From: Maledivibacter halophilus
GTDB taxonomy: Bacteria; Bacillota; Clostridia; Peptostreptococcales; Caminicellaceae
Reading direction: 5' to 3'
Assembly (NCBI RefSeq): GCF_900167445.1
Contig: NZ_FUZT01000011.1
Span: forward strand, 142,195 to 206,194
DNA length: 64,000 bases
Under the pieces are notes generated by a model. The model was not told where the DNA came from and did not search any database. It saw only the letters and a program-made list of their open reading frames with translations. Shown in pieces: positions 42,158 through 51,517 of this stretch; positions within the stretch are counted from its first letter, which is position 1; the number at the start of each line of letters is the position of its first letter. A program made the position numbers and the translations under genes.

Positions 42158-45100
42158 ATGATAAATAGAAATAACCTAGATTTTTACGTGCAACAAAGTG
42201 TGATTACCGATCCTAGGCAATATGGGAAAAAATTAAATGCACTTCCCGAAAATCCAGAAGAACTTCTAAATATCGTGCAAGGACTTGTCATACATGGTGC
42301 CCTTGGCAAGTTATATGGTATTAAATTTAGTAAGAAGCAATCTGATGAAGAATTACTTCGCATAGTACCTCAAATGCTAGAAGCTATTTTCCGACTAGAT
42401 CACCGTTCTTTGACAGAAGCACGAGAGCCTAAACAGCGTCTTGTTGGCATGTGTAGAGACTACGCCCTACTTCTAGTCTCCTTTATGCGTCATAAGAAGA
42501 TACCAGCTAGGCTACGAGTAGGATTTGCTAACTATTTTGATAGTGAGTTAATGTTTGAGGATCACTGGGTGGCAGAGTATTACCATGCTAAACAGAATCG
42601 CTGGATTCGTGTAGATGCACAGGTGGATGATGTTCAAAGGAAATATTATGACATTACCTTTGATACCTCTGATATGGACTCAAATTCTAACTTTCTTCTT
42701 GGAGGAGAAGCATGGATAAAAAGCAGATTAGGTGAACGCCACCCCGAAGATTTTGGCTACAATAAAAACTGGAAGGGCTGGCACTCTGTCAAAGGGAACC
42801 TGTTACATGATTTCAATTGCCTACAGGGATTTGAACTGTTGCCATGGGATTTATGGACAGAGCTTAGCACAAAAAAATTCAGCCAGCTTTCTCAAGGGGA
42901 AAAACAGTTTGTTGACGAAATGGCAGACCTTACATCAAATTGTAACACTTCAACCAATGAATTTAAAAACCTACTTGATCGTCTACCCGATGAATATATG
43001 CAATCAATTCGTTCTAAACTAGTTATTTTAGATATAATTGGTCAATCAAACATGATTAGCCCAGATTCCCTAAGTGATAAATTTCAAATAGAAAATGTGA
43101 AGATACAACAGAAATCCATTCCTTCTGATGTCATATCCACTATACCAAATCAAATACTTCTAAAAGGTGGTCGCCAGAACAACCTTAAGGATATTACTAT
43201 TTCTATTCCTAAATCAAAGCTCACAGTAATTACAGGAGTTAGTGGAAGTGGAAAATCCTCACTGGCTTTTGACACAATCTATGCCGAGGGTAAGCGACGC
43301 TATCTTGACAATTTATCCAGTGGAGCAAGAATGCAGGACCAGCCTGAAAAACCAGAATTTGACTCTTTGCAAGGGCTTACTCCTACTATCGCAATCGAGC
43401 AAAAAAAGGGCAGCCAAAATCCACGTTCTACAGTAGGTACATTAACAGGTACTCTTGATTATTTGAGAATGCTATATGTGGCAATAGGTGTTTCCCATTG
43501 CCCTTATTGTGGAAAACCTTTAGTAAAAAGGAGTAAAAATAAAAATAGCTGCTCAAATTGCGATCTTCTTTTCCCAATCTTAACGGCATCCTCATTTAAT
43601 CCCAATACCCATAGTGGAGCCTGTCATGATTGTAACGGTCTTGGATTTATGTACGAGATAAATCCTGATGCAATCGTAATGAATGACGAGTTATCAGTTT
43701 TAGATGGAGCCACTCACTGGTGGGGTAAATTAAGAGGCAAAAAACTTACTGGTAACTGGTGGGTAGGTGAACTATATGCAATTGCAGAACATATGAAAGT
43801 AGATCTAAATCTACCATGGAAAAATCTGCCTGAGGATTTTAAAAAGGCCGTACTTTATGGAACAGGTGATAAAATTTATAACTTTACCTACAATTCTCGT
43901 GGTAGAGAAACTGTTATTTCACGACCTGCTGCAGGAGCTTTTTCTCATATTCTCCGTCTATTTAGAGAATCGAAAACAAGTAACAATACTTACAAGCAAT
44001 ACATGAAGGAGATCCCATGCCCCACATGTAAGCAGGAGCTGCTTTGTACAGAAGCTAGATATACAACTATTCTAGGATGGCGTCTACCTGAATTGACAAA
44101 AATGCCAATAAGCCAACTGTACAATTGGTTTACTACCATGGTAAATAATTTACCTGAAACACAAAAAGAAAAAACAAAGGATATTTTTCCAGAAATTGAA
44201 ATTCGAATTGCAAATTTAATACAGGTTGGACTTTCTTATCTCACCCTAGACAGAACAGCCCCCACTCTATCTGGTGGAGAGCTCCAAAGGGTTCGACTTT
44301 CCTGCCAATTAGATAGTGACCTTGTGGGATTAACCTATATTCTAGATGAGCCCTCCATAGGACTCCATCCTAGGGATCATCATTTAATGATAAATACCAT
44401 GAAAAAGCTTCGTGATAAAGGAAACACAGTTATTGTTGTTGAACATGATAAAGATACAATGCTTGCAGCTGATCATATAATTGATGTGGGGCCTGGTGCT
44501 GGGGTTCATGGTGGTGAAATTGTTGCATCGGGAAGTGTGGAAGATATCATTAACAATCCTTTATCTATAACGGGAAAATATTTAAAGGACAACGAGCTTG
44601 AGCCATTACCAGAGTTACAAAAGCCTAAGCAATGGCTTACTCTATTAGACTGCAGGGCCAATAATCTAAAAAATATAACCGTTGATTTTCCTCTATACAA
44701 AATGTGTTGTGTTACTGGAGTGAGCGGCTCTGGGAAAAGCACCTTGGTATTTGACACCCTTATACCTGCCTTAGATGAGTCCATTAATAAGAAACGCTTA
44801 ATAAATCGTAATTTTAAAAAACTACAGGGTTTCGAAGAAATTGATGGTTTCATACATATGGATCAAAGCCCTATTGGCAAATCGCCTCGTTCTACACCAG
44901 TCACCTATATTGGAGCATTTGATGAAATCCGCAAAGTATTTGCCTTACAACAGGATGCTATGGAGCTTGGTTTAGATGAAAAGCATTTTAGCTTTAACTC
45001 TAAAAAGGGACAGTGTCCAACCTGTGAGGGACGCGGACAAATCAAAGTAGCTTTTCAATACATGGCTGATTACTTTGTTACCTGCCCAGATTGCAAAGGG

Positions 45101-45607
45101 AAACGATATAAGCCTCAAGTATTAGGAATAACATACAAAAATAAAAGCATTTCAGATATTTTAAATATGGATGTCTCTCAAGCTACAGTATTTTGGAAGG
45201 ATAATCCAGAAATTTTCAATAAGCTATCAGTATTAGAAGAGGTAGGTCTGTCATATATCAAATTAGGACAGAATACAACAACCTTTAGTGGTGGTGAGTC
45301 CCAGCGATTAAAGCTGGCTAAGGAGCTGAGTCGAAAACAAAAGAAGCATATGCTTTATATTCTGGATGAGCCTTCCACCGGTCTGCATTTCAATGATATT
45401 GAAAAACTGATTACTATTTTCAAGAAGCTGGTTACATCTAATCACACAGTATTAATCATCGAGCATAACACTGATATTATTAGCGCGTCGGACTGGATTA
45501 TCGAAATAGGACCAGATGGTGGGAATCTTGGTGGAACTGTAGTTGCAACTGGCACACCAAATAATATACGAAATAACAGCAAAAGCATCACCGGCAAATA
45601 CATTTAA
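42158..45607 (+). CDS. Fusion of transglutaminase-like domain and UvrA2-type ABC ATPase
   Basis: An 1149-residue protein. Residues about 60-165 form a transglutaminase-like papain-fold domain with a complete triad: Cys99 in VGMCRDYALLL, His136 in EDHWVAEYY and Asp153 in IRVDAQ. From about 335 on it is UvrA-like: Walker A GVSGSGKSS, PRSTVGTLTG, zinc motif CPYCGK...CHDCNGLG, signature LSGGELQR, Walker B ILDEPSIGLHP, then a second ATPase half with GVSGSGKST, CPTCEGRG...CPDCKGKRY, FSGGESQR and ILDEPSTGLHF. The UvrB-binding insert of true UvrA is absent: only about 40 residues separate YVAIG and CHDCNGLG. UvrA2 proteins are tied to resistance to DNA-binding drugs. The attached protease-like domain has no assigned role. 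A GGAGG site supports the start, so the fusion is real in this frame. Confidence 0.9.
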   Translation: MINRNNLDFYVQQSVITDPRQYGKKLNALPENPEELLNIVQGLVIHGALGKLYGIKFSKKQSDEELLRIVPQMLEAIFRLDHRSLTEAREPKQRLVGMCRDYALLLVSFMRHKKIPARLRVGFANYFDSELMFEDHWVAEYYHAKQNRWIRVDAQVDDVQRKYYDITFDTSDMDSNSNFLLGGEAWIKSRLGERHPEDFGYNKNWKGWHSVKGNLLHDFNCLQGFELLPWDLWTELSTKKFSQLSQGEKQFVDEMADLTSNCNTSTNEFKNLLDRLPDEYMQSIRSKLVILDIIGQSNMISPDSLSDKFQIENVKIQQKSIPSDVISTIPNQILLKGGRQNNLKDITISIPKSKLTVITGVSGSGKSSLAFDTIYAEGKRRYLDNLSSGARMQDQPEKPEFDSLQGLTPTIAIEQKKGSQNPRSTVGTLTGTLDYLRMLYVAIGVSHCPYCGKPLVKRSKNKNSCSNCDLLFPILTASSFNPNTHSGACHDCNGLGFMYEINPDAIVMNDELSVLDGATHWWGKLRGKKLTGNWWVGELYAIAEHMKVDLNLPWKNLPEDFKKAVLYGTGDKIYNFTYNSRGRETVISRPAAGAFSHILRLFRESKTSNNTYKQYMKEIPCPTCKQELLCTEARYTTILGWRLPELTKMPISQLYNWFTTMVNNLPETQKEKTKDIFPEIEIRIANLIQVGLSYLTLDRTAPTLSGGELQRVRLSCQLDSDLVGLTYILDEPSIGLHPRDHHLMINTMKKLRDKGNTVIVVEHDKDTMLAADHIIDVGPGAGVHGGEIVASGSVEDIINNPLSITGKYLKDNELEPLPELQKPKQWLTLLDCRANNLKNITVDFPLYKMCCVTGVSGSGKSTLVFDTLIPALDESINKKRLINRNFKKLQGFEEIDGFIHMDQSPIGKSPRSTPVTYIGAFDEIRKVFALQQDAMELGLDEKHFSFNSKKGQCPTCEGRGQIKVAFQYMADYFVTCPDCKGKRYKPQVLGITYKNKSISDILNMDVSQATVFWKDNPEIFNKLSVLEEVGLSYIKLGQNTTTFSGGESQRLKLAKELSRKQKKHMLYILDEPSTGLHFNDIEKLITIFKKLVTSNHTVLIIEHNTDIISASDWIIEIGPDGGNLGGTVVATGTPNNIRNNSKSITGKYI

Positions 45608-45619
45608 GGAGGATAAAAT

Positions 45620-46807
45620 ATGCTTAAAAAAATAGAAATCAACAATTGGCGTTTTAAATTATTTGCCTATATGACGAGCCAAGGTGTATCTTTACTTGGC
45701 TCCACTATCGTTTCCTTTGCAGTTATGTGGTATATTACCTTGAAAACGGGATCAGGAATTGCCGTTGCAGGAGTCGCTATCACAACCTATTTGCCCCAAG
45801 CGCTAATCATGTTATTTGGAGGTGTTATGGCAGACCGTTATCCTCCTAAAAAAATTGTAATGCTGGCAGATTCAGCCGTTGCCTTTTCTACACTTGTTTT
45901 AGCTATACTCTTTTTAATTGGAATCGATGGAATTGGTTGGATATTTTTCTTTAATTCTTTACGATCCCTTGGCTCTGGGATTCAAATGCCAGCAATCAAA
46001 AGTATGCTGCCAATCCTTGTTCCTGAAAAGGAGTTGATGCGTGCAAATAGTATATACACAAGTATTTGGTGTGTTATTCAGCTTATTTCTCCTGGCATAA
46101 GCGGGATTATCATGAGCTTCATGTCAATGTCGGGAGTATTCTTTATTGACGTAATTACCGCAGCAATTGGAATTTTACTGCTTTCAACCATATCAATGCC
46201 AGCACGACAAAACAGCGTAGACAATTATAAGGCAATAGAGGAGTTAAAATCAGGAGTGAGATATATTCTATCCAACAGCTCATTGAAAAACAGCATCCTA
46301 TTTTACAGTGCTTTTTCCTTTTTAGTAGTGCCAGCTTCACAATTAACTCCCCTTCTAGCTTCTCAGACATTTGGAGATGAAATTTGGATATTGAGTGCAA
46401 TTGAAACAGCTTTTTCCATTGGAGCTTTACTAGTTAGTCTCTTTCTATCCTATAAGAAACTGTCAACTGAATCCTTTAAACTAATAGGTTTTTCCTCCAT
46501 GTTGTTCGGTTTAGTAATGATACTGCTGATTCCAAGCAAAAATATTATTTTGTTTGTTATGCTGATGTTTATGATGGGAATAGGAAGCCCCTTATATTAC
46601 ACTCCATTAACAACACATATTCAAGAAATTACTGAGGAATCATATCTTGGACGTACCTTTTCTTTTGTAGATCTGTTTTCCTCATTAGCTATACCTTTTG
46701 GAATGATAATATACGGTCCACTTTCAAATTTAAGTATTGCCATACCATTTTTAATTCCTGGAGTTCTTTTGATTTTACTTGGTCTAAAATCAAAAATAAT
46801 ATCTTGA
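45620..46807 (+). CDS. MFS exporter
   Basis: A 395-residue membrane protein with about 12 helices, starting 12 bases after the fusion gene with AAGGAGG upstream. It has the MFS loop FGGVMADRYPPKKIVMLAD and a pattern seen in macrolide/siderophore exporters of the MefE/EntS group (RSLGSGIQMPAIKSMLPILVP). It probably removes the drug sensed by the MerR protein from the cell. Confidence 0.9.
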   Translation: MLKKIEINNWRFKLFAYMTSQGVSLLGSTIVSFAVMWYITLKTGSGIAVAGVAITTYLPQALIMLFGGVMADRYPPKKIVMLADSAVAFSTLVLAILFLIGIDGIGWIFFFNSLRSLGSGIQMPAIKSMLPILVPEKELMRANSIYTSIWCVIQLISPGISGIIMSFMSMSGVFFIDVITAAIGILLLSTISMPARQNSVDNYKAIEELKSGVRYILSNSSLKNSILFYSAFSFLVVPASQLTPLLASQTFGDEIWILSAIETAFSIGALLVSLFLSYKKLSTESFKLIGFSSMLFGLVMILLIPSKNIILFVMLMFMMGIGSPLYYTPLTTHIQEITEESYLGRTFSFVDLFSSLAIPFGMIIYGPLSNLSIAIPFLIPGVLLILLGLKSKIIS

Positions 46808-46901
46808 TACTTCAATAAAAAGATATATTTTAAAGATATTCCTCTAAGTTTTTAAGGCATACTCGAAAAAACCTGCGGTCATCCAAGCCTATTCAATTAA
46901 A

Positions 46902-47180
46902 ATGGATGTTTTCTATTCTTATATTATAAAAAGTTTCTCTACTAATAATTTGAACTCTTTATACATTAAACTAAGTAAAAGATCTAAAAATAAGATTATT
47001 AGCTTTGATGATGTTTTGATAAAAGTTCAAGAAATTAAGAAAAGAGGATATTCATATGAAGAAGATGATGTCCGATCAGGCAGTCTATGTATAGCTGAAC
47101 CCATATTTAATAAAGATAACATTCTTATAGGAGTTTTAAGTATAAATGGACTAAAATCGAGACTAAACAATTTTCCATAA
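46902..47180 (+). pseudogene. IclR-family effector-domain remnant
   Basis: Plus-strand frame with KVQEIKKRGYSYEEDDVR, SGSLCIAEPIFNKDNILIGVLSI and LKSRL, which is the C-terminal ligand domain of IclR regulators. The DNA-binding half is gone and the frame breaks again just before the natural end (KSIIEEIVQ appears in another frame after the stop). It is inactive. It lies between the resistance cassette and the dehydratase operon. Confidence 0.65.
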
Positions 47181-47257
47181 AAAGTATAATAGAAGAAATA
47201 GTACAATAGCAGAATTTTTTATTGACCTGCTAAGGTAAATACAAGGATACGAGATAA

Positions 47258-47290
47258 AGCCCACTGAAAAATCCCTTTTTTCAGTGGGCT
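47258..47290. terminator. Terminator downstream of the leuD-like gene
   Basis: agcccactgaaaaa (47258-47271) pairs with ttttttcagtgggct (about 47276-47290). It lies about 70 bp beyond the end of the dehydratase operon. The internal A/T pairs give a short T tail in the minus direction. Confidence 0.6.
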
Positions 47291-47361
47291 CTACTATACT
47301 CTTATTTCTTCACCTATCCTATAGTAGGTATTACTCTAATACATTCTTTCTTTATCAACAT

Positions 47362-47859
47362 TTATGAACGTCTTTCTTTCATTAACGTCTTGATTCCTCC
47401 GGCTTCTATGATCTTCAGTGCCTGTTCTCCAAGCTTATCACAACTAAAAACTTCGCCAGTTTCCTCAACTGTAATTATTCCCTTTTCAATGTCTATGTTA
47501 ATAGTATTATTTTCTTGAACAACTTTGCTTATCCCTCTACATACGATAAGCGGAAGTCCCAGATTAATTGAATTACGGAAGAAAATTCTAGCAAAGGAAT
47601 CTGCCACAACCGCACGTGCTCCCATATTTATAAGAGCTATCGGTGCGTGCTCTCTACTTGAACCACATCCAAAATTTGTACCTGCCACTACAATTCCGCC
47701 TTTTGGAAAAGAAGATGCAATATTTTCATCCACGCCACAAAGGCAATGGGATCCTATCTCTTCTGGGTCAGTGATTGCAAGAAAACGTCCTGGATAAATC
47801 TGGTCAGTATCAATATTGTTTCCAACTATAATTATCTTACCACTAATTTGTTTTTCCAT
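47362..47859 (-). CDS. Isopropylmalate-dehydratase-type small subunit
   Basis: A 165-residue aconitase-superfamily swivel domain with NNIDTDQIYPGRFL and the substrate-contact loop GTNFGCGSSREHAP. This short form is typical of the archaeal/clostridial LeuD, homoaconitase and dimethylmalate dehydratase group. It lies 11 bases after the large subunit. With no leuA, leuB or other leucine genes near, and with a transporter and hydrolase in the operon, a catabolic hydroxy-acid dehydratase is more likely than leucine synthesis. Confidence 0.87.
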   Translation of the reverse strand: MEKQISGKIIIVGNNIDTDQIYPGRFLAITDPEEIGSHCLCGVDENIASSFPKGGIVVAGTNFGCGSSREHAPIALINMGARAVVADSFARIFFRNSINLGLPLIVCRGISKVVQENNTINIDIEKGIITVEETGEVFSCDKLGEQALKIIEAGGIKTLMKERRS

Positions 47860-47870
47860 TATACCACCTC

Positions 47871-49130
47871 CTACAGATATTCTCTTGGATCAGTGATACA
47901 TCCATTTAATATACTACTTGCAACTACTGCAGGGCTTGCAAGATATATTTCAGCCTTTGTTGAACCCATACGTCCTGGGAAGTTACGGTTTGTACTGCTT
48001 ATACAAACTTCACCTGGTGCCAGAATACCTTCATGGGCACCAAGACATGCTCCGCATCCCGGTGATGTAATGGTTGCCCCTGCTTTCATCAAATCCTGAA
48101 TATATCCTTTTTCCATACATTTTTGCATTACTTCAGCCGATGCAGGCACCACCACAAGTCTAGTGTATTTTGATATCTGTTTGCCTTTTAATATTTTAGC
48201 TGCTTCTGCAATATCTTCTTCACGGCCTCCTGTACAACTTCCAACATATCCTTGATTCACTGCTATTGATTTCTGTGAAACAACTTCAGATAAAGGTTTA
48301 ACGTTATCCACACTGTGAGGGCAGGCTAGCTGAGGTTCAATAGTGCTTACATCAAATATATGTGACTCTGCATATTCAAAATCAGAATCCGTAGTAACCA
48401 CCTCATAAGGCCTTACTGTTCTCGCATTTACATATTCTATGACAGCATCGTTTGGCTGCATATACGCTGTTTTTGCGCCCATTTCCACAGCCATATTGCA
48501 TATTGTCATACGTCCTGCCACATTTAGTTTTTCTACATAACTTCCGGTAAAATCAATTGCTTTATATACAGCTCCATCGGCTTTAATTTTCCCTAAGACA
48601 TGAAGAATCACATCTTTTGGATATACGCCTTTAGGTTCTTCGCCCTCCAACCTAACTTCAATTATTTCAGGAACTCTGAACCATAATTCTCCTGTCATTA
48701 AAATAGTGGCCATATCTGTTGCTCCGCATCCTGTTCCCATAGCACCAAATGCCCCGTGTGTGGTTGTATGGCTATCCGTGGCAACAACAATCATTCCCGG
48801 GTAAATGACACCAGCTTCAGGCATTACCTGATGACACACACCACAGTTAGTATCGAAATGGAATGCCAAGTCGTTTTTTCGAGCAAATTCTCTCATTTCT
48901 TCATGGTTAGAAGCACTTTTTATATCTGGTGCTGGAGCATAGTGGTCAAATACAAATGCTGCTCTCCTATTATCCCAAACTTTTTCTCCACCCATTTCAT
49001 AAAATGAATAAATCGTTTGGAGATATAAGTCATTAATCTCAGCGAAATCTACTTTTGCAGTTACTATTTCGCCTGCACTAACTTTTTCTCTACCGCTGTT
49101 TTTGGCAAGTATTTTTTCAATTGCATGCAT
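47871..49130 (-). CDS. Isopropylmalate-dehydratase-type large subunit (Fe-S)
   Basis: A 419-residue catalytic subunit. It has ATDSHTTTHGAFGAMGTGCG and the cluster cysteines in GSCTGGR and SPGCGACLGAH. I took the ATG at 49128-49130 with GGAG 8 bases upstream. Family members add or remove water from hydroxy-di- or tricarboxylates: isopropylmalate, homocitrate, 2,3-dimethylmalate, citramalate. Substrate is not determined by the visible motifs. Confidence 0.87.
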   Translation of the reverse strand: MHAIEKILAKNSGREKVSAGEIVTAKVDFAEINDLYLQTIYSFYEMGGEKVWDNRRAAFVFDHYAPAPDIKSASNHEEMREFARKNDLAFHFDTNCGVCHQVMPEAGVIYPGMIVVATDSHTTTHGAFGAMGTGCGATDMATILMTGELWFRVPEIIEVRLEGEEPKGVYPKDVILHVLGKIKADGAVYKAIDFTGSYVEKLNVAGRMTICNMAVEMGAKTAYMQPNDAVIEYVNARTVRPYEVVTTDSDFEYAESHIFDVSTIEPQLACPHSVDNVKPLSEVVSQKSIAVNQGYVGSCTGGREEDIAEAAKILKGKQISKYTRLVVVPASAEVMQKCMEKGYIQDLMKAGATITSPGCGACLGAHEGILAPGEVCISSTNRNFPGRMGSTKAEIYLASPAVVASSILNGCITDPREYL

Positions 49131-49141
49131 AATATTCACTC

Positions 49142-50053
49142 CTACTTGTACTTTTCTATATGTTTTCTCATTTCTTCAACAACAATTTCGGGCTTTTCTT
49201 CCGGAACAAAATGACCACAGCCTTCAACTGCATATCCAGTTACATTATTTGCAAGATTCTCCCATATGTTCACTACATCCCAAATTTTACTGATATTGCC
49301 GTCGGATCCCCACATACACAATATTGGGGTTTCCATTTTATTTTCCCTATCAAGCATGTCATGATTCCAGTCAATAGTTACACTTGCTCGATAATCCTCT
49401 GCAATTGCATGAACTGTTTTAGGGTCAGAATAGTACCTTATATATTCCTGTACTATATCTTCTGGAAACATGTCAGCCTTTAGGGAACCAGGTATGGTTT
49501 TTTTCAAAATATTACTGCGGATAAAGTACTCAGGTCTTGCGCCTAAAAAGGTTTCTGGAAAAGGTGCAGGCTGAATATAGAAAAACCAGTGCCAGTATTT
49601 TGTTGCAATCATTTGATCTGTTCTATTATAAACATCTATTGTTGGAATAATATCCAATAGTGTGCATGACTTGATTTTATCAGGGTAATCTATCATCATT
49701 CTGTGGCAGACTCTACCACCTCTATCATGACCTGCAATATGAAATTTTTCATAGCCTAATTTTTCCATTACTATGCCCTGATCTTTTGCCATCACTCTTT
49801 TTGAGTATGTTGAATGATCATCAAGACCTTCGGGCTTGGAGCTTTCTCCATATCCACGCATATCTGTAATAACTACTGTGTAATCCTCTGCAAGTTTAGG
49901 TGCAACCCCGTGCCACATAAGATGGCTCTCTGGATGACCGTGTAATAATAAAACTACTTCAGATCCTTCCCCTGCCACCCATGTATGTATGATAACTTCA
50001 CCTGTGTTAATTTCTAAATGTTTAAATTCAGGAAAATACTTTTTATTTATCAT
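49142..50053 (-). CDS. Fluoroacetate/haloacetate dehalogenase-like alpha/beta hydrolase
   Basis: A 303-residue hydrolase closely resembling fluoroacetate dehalogenase (FAcD). The nucleophile Asp110, carboxylate-binding Arg111 and Arg114 are in GHDRGGR; the acid Asp134 is in LLDIIPT; the halide pocket His155 and Trp156 are in YWHWFF; the pocket Tyr221 is in EDYRAS; the catalytic His281 is in CGHFVPEE. Most positions even share the numbering of the characterised enzyme as I remember it. It has no signal peptide, so it is cytoplasmic. It lies between the transporter and the dehydratase genes. Related folds also open epoxides, so a hydroxy-acid-forming epoxide hydrolase is the main alternative. 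Confidence 0.85.
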   Translation of the reverse strand: MINKKYFPEFKHLEINTGEVIIHTWVAGEGSEVVLLLHGHPESHLMWHGVAPKLAEDYTVVITDMRGYGESSKPEGLDDHSTYSKRVMAKDQGIVMEKLGYEKFHIAGHDRGGRVCHRMMIDYPDKIKSCTLLDIIPTIDVYNRTDQMIATKYWHWFFYIQPAPFPETFLGARPEYFIRSNILKKTIPGSLKADMFPEDIVQEYIRYYSDPKTVHAIAEDYRASVTIDWNHDMLDRENKMETPILCMWGSDGNISKIWDVVNIWENLANNVTGYAVEGCGHFVPEEKPEIVVEEMRKHIEKYK

Positions 50054-50071
50054 GTTTATCTCCTCCTTGTT

Positions 50072-51340
50072 CTAAGCCGCAAAAAAGAACGGTACTAATG
50101 TAAATAATACTGCCAATAGAGCTATACTAAGGGGAACACCAACTTTTACGAAGTCTTTAAATCTAAAGCCTCCTTGCATTACTATTACTGTAGTCGGAGA
50201 TGCAAGTGGTGTTGTAATAGCGATAGACGTTGCAATAATAATTGGTGCACAAAAATATAATAGATTTATATTAAGTGCAACAGCCATAGAGATAGCCATA
50301 GGTACTACTATTGCATTTGCTGCAGTATTACTCATAAACTGAGACAAAAACCATCCTACAATACTAAGGGCAACCATAACAACGAAAACACTGGCAGTTT
50401 CACCACCAAAAAGATTAATAATCCAATCAGCCATAACTTGTCCTGCACCACTGACTTTTAAACCATTTGCCATGGAAGAAACTCCTGCCATAACTATGAT
50501 TACATTCCAATTACATGTCTTTAGTGATTCTTTGATATTTACAGCATTTGTAGCCCATAATACAAGTACTCCAAGTATAGAACAAATCGCAAGGTCCCAA
50601 GTACCTGTGATAAATCCAATTATAACTATTATAAAAACAAGAGTTGTCAGTACTGGTTTCCACCTAGGAATATTATGATTTGATACTTCCTCTGAAGCCT
50701 CAAACTGAGGATCTTCAAAGTCAAAGCTTTTTTTCATGATATCATAACCGATTGTGGCAAAATACAATGTTCCAAGTACAATCATGATGATAGCGATACC
50801 GGCCATATGAAAATAACTCATATCTGTACCGGCTTCAATTACCATAGCAGCGCCTAAAGCCACAGCCCCAGATCCTGATAATGAGAGAGGTGAGCCTATT
50901 GTACTCATCAATCCTACTGGCATTAATAAATGCTTTGCTTTAACATTGCCATCGGAGGATTCTGCAAGAGAACGGGCTACAGGAACCATTGTTGCCGCTA
51001 TAGCTGAGTTGGTTGTAAATCCTGTTATTAATCCGGTGAAGAGCGAAAAAGCAGCCACAAGTCCTCTTTCACTTTTTTTAGCTAACTTACCAAATAAAGT
51101 ATGTGTTAATCTTTGTATTGCACCTGTTTGAAACAAACCGTTACAAATTATCATTGTTGCACCAACGAAAACTACTGTTTTACTTCCATAATAGGCGTAT
51201 GCATCTTTCAAAGGTTGAACACCGAAAATTGACATTGCAACACTTGCAAACAATGCAGTTACTGCCAAAGGGAGTCTATCGATGACTACCAATATCATTG
51301 TAATAACCAAAATAATAATTGCTATAGTACTTTGATCCAT
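50072..51340 (-). CDS. DASS/ArsB-superfamily carboxylate transporter
   Basis: A 422-residue membrane protein with about 11-12 helices and the two SNT-type sodium/substrate motifs of the DASS (SLC13) family: GFTTNSAIAATMVPVA in the first half and FMSNTAANAIVVPMA in the second. It is first in the operon and divergent from the LysR gene. It likely imports the di- or hydroxy-carboxylate used by the hydrolase and dehydratase. Confidence 0.88.
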   Translation of the reverse strand: MDQSTIAIIILVITMILVVIDRLPLAVTALFASVAMSIFGVQPLKDAYAYYGSKTVVFVGATMIICNGLFQTGAIQRLTHTLFGKLAKKSERGLVAAFSLFTGLITGFTTNSAIAATMVPVARSLAESSDGNVKAKHLLMPVGLMSTIGSPLSLSGSGAVALGAAMVIEAGTDMSYFHMAGIAIIMIVLGTLYFATIGYDIMKKSFDFEDPQFEASEEVSNHNIPRWKPVLTTLVFIIVIIGFITGTWDLAICSILGVLVLWATNAVNIKESLKTCNWNVIIVMAGVSSMANGLKVSGAGQVMADWIINLFGGETASVFVVMVALSIVGWFLSQFMSNTAANAIVVPMAISMAVALNINLLYFCAPIIIATSIAITTPLASPTTVIVMQGGFRFKDFVKVGVPLSIALLAVLFTLVPFFFAA

Positions 51341-51517
51341 TCTATTACCTCCAGTAAGGTTTAATTTTGTTATACTTGACTGTTTTTTTAAATAATGTTA
51401 TTTATATATTGATATTAACATGAGGCTTTGATAAAATCTAATTTATAAAATATATATTTCTATAAATATTATTTATAGGACCTGTTAGACATATCAAGTA
51501 TATGAAGGTGAGATGAA
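51341..51517. promoter_or_regulatory. Divergent control region between transporter operon and LysR gene
   Basis: 177 bp, AT-rich. It contains a perfect 7-3-7 palindrome tataaatattatttata (51461-51477) and the related sequence atttataaaatatat just before it. LysR proteins bind such paired sites at divergent promoters, so this is the likely operator. Confidence 0.5.

Noticed and set aside
47362..49130. Leucine biosynthesis leuCD
   Set aside because: No leuA, leuB or ilv genes are adjacent. The operon has a hydrolase, an importer and a LysR regulator, so a catabolic hydratase is more likely; I left gene symbols empty.
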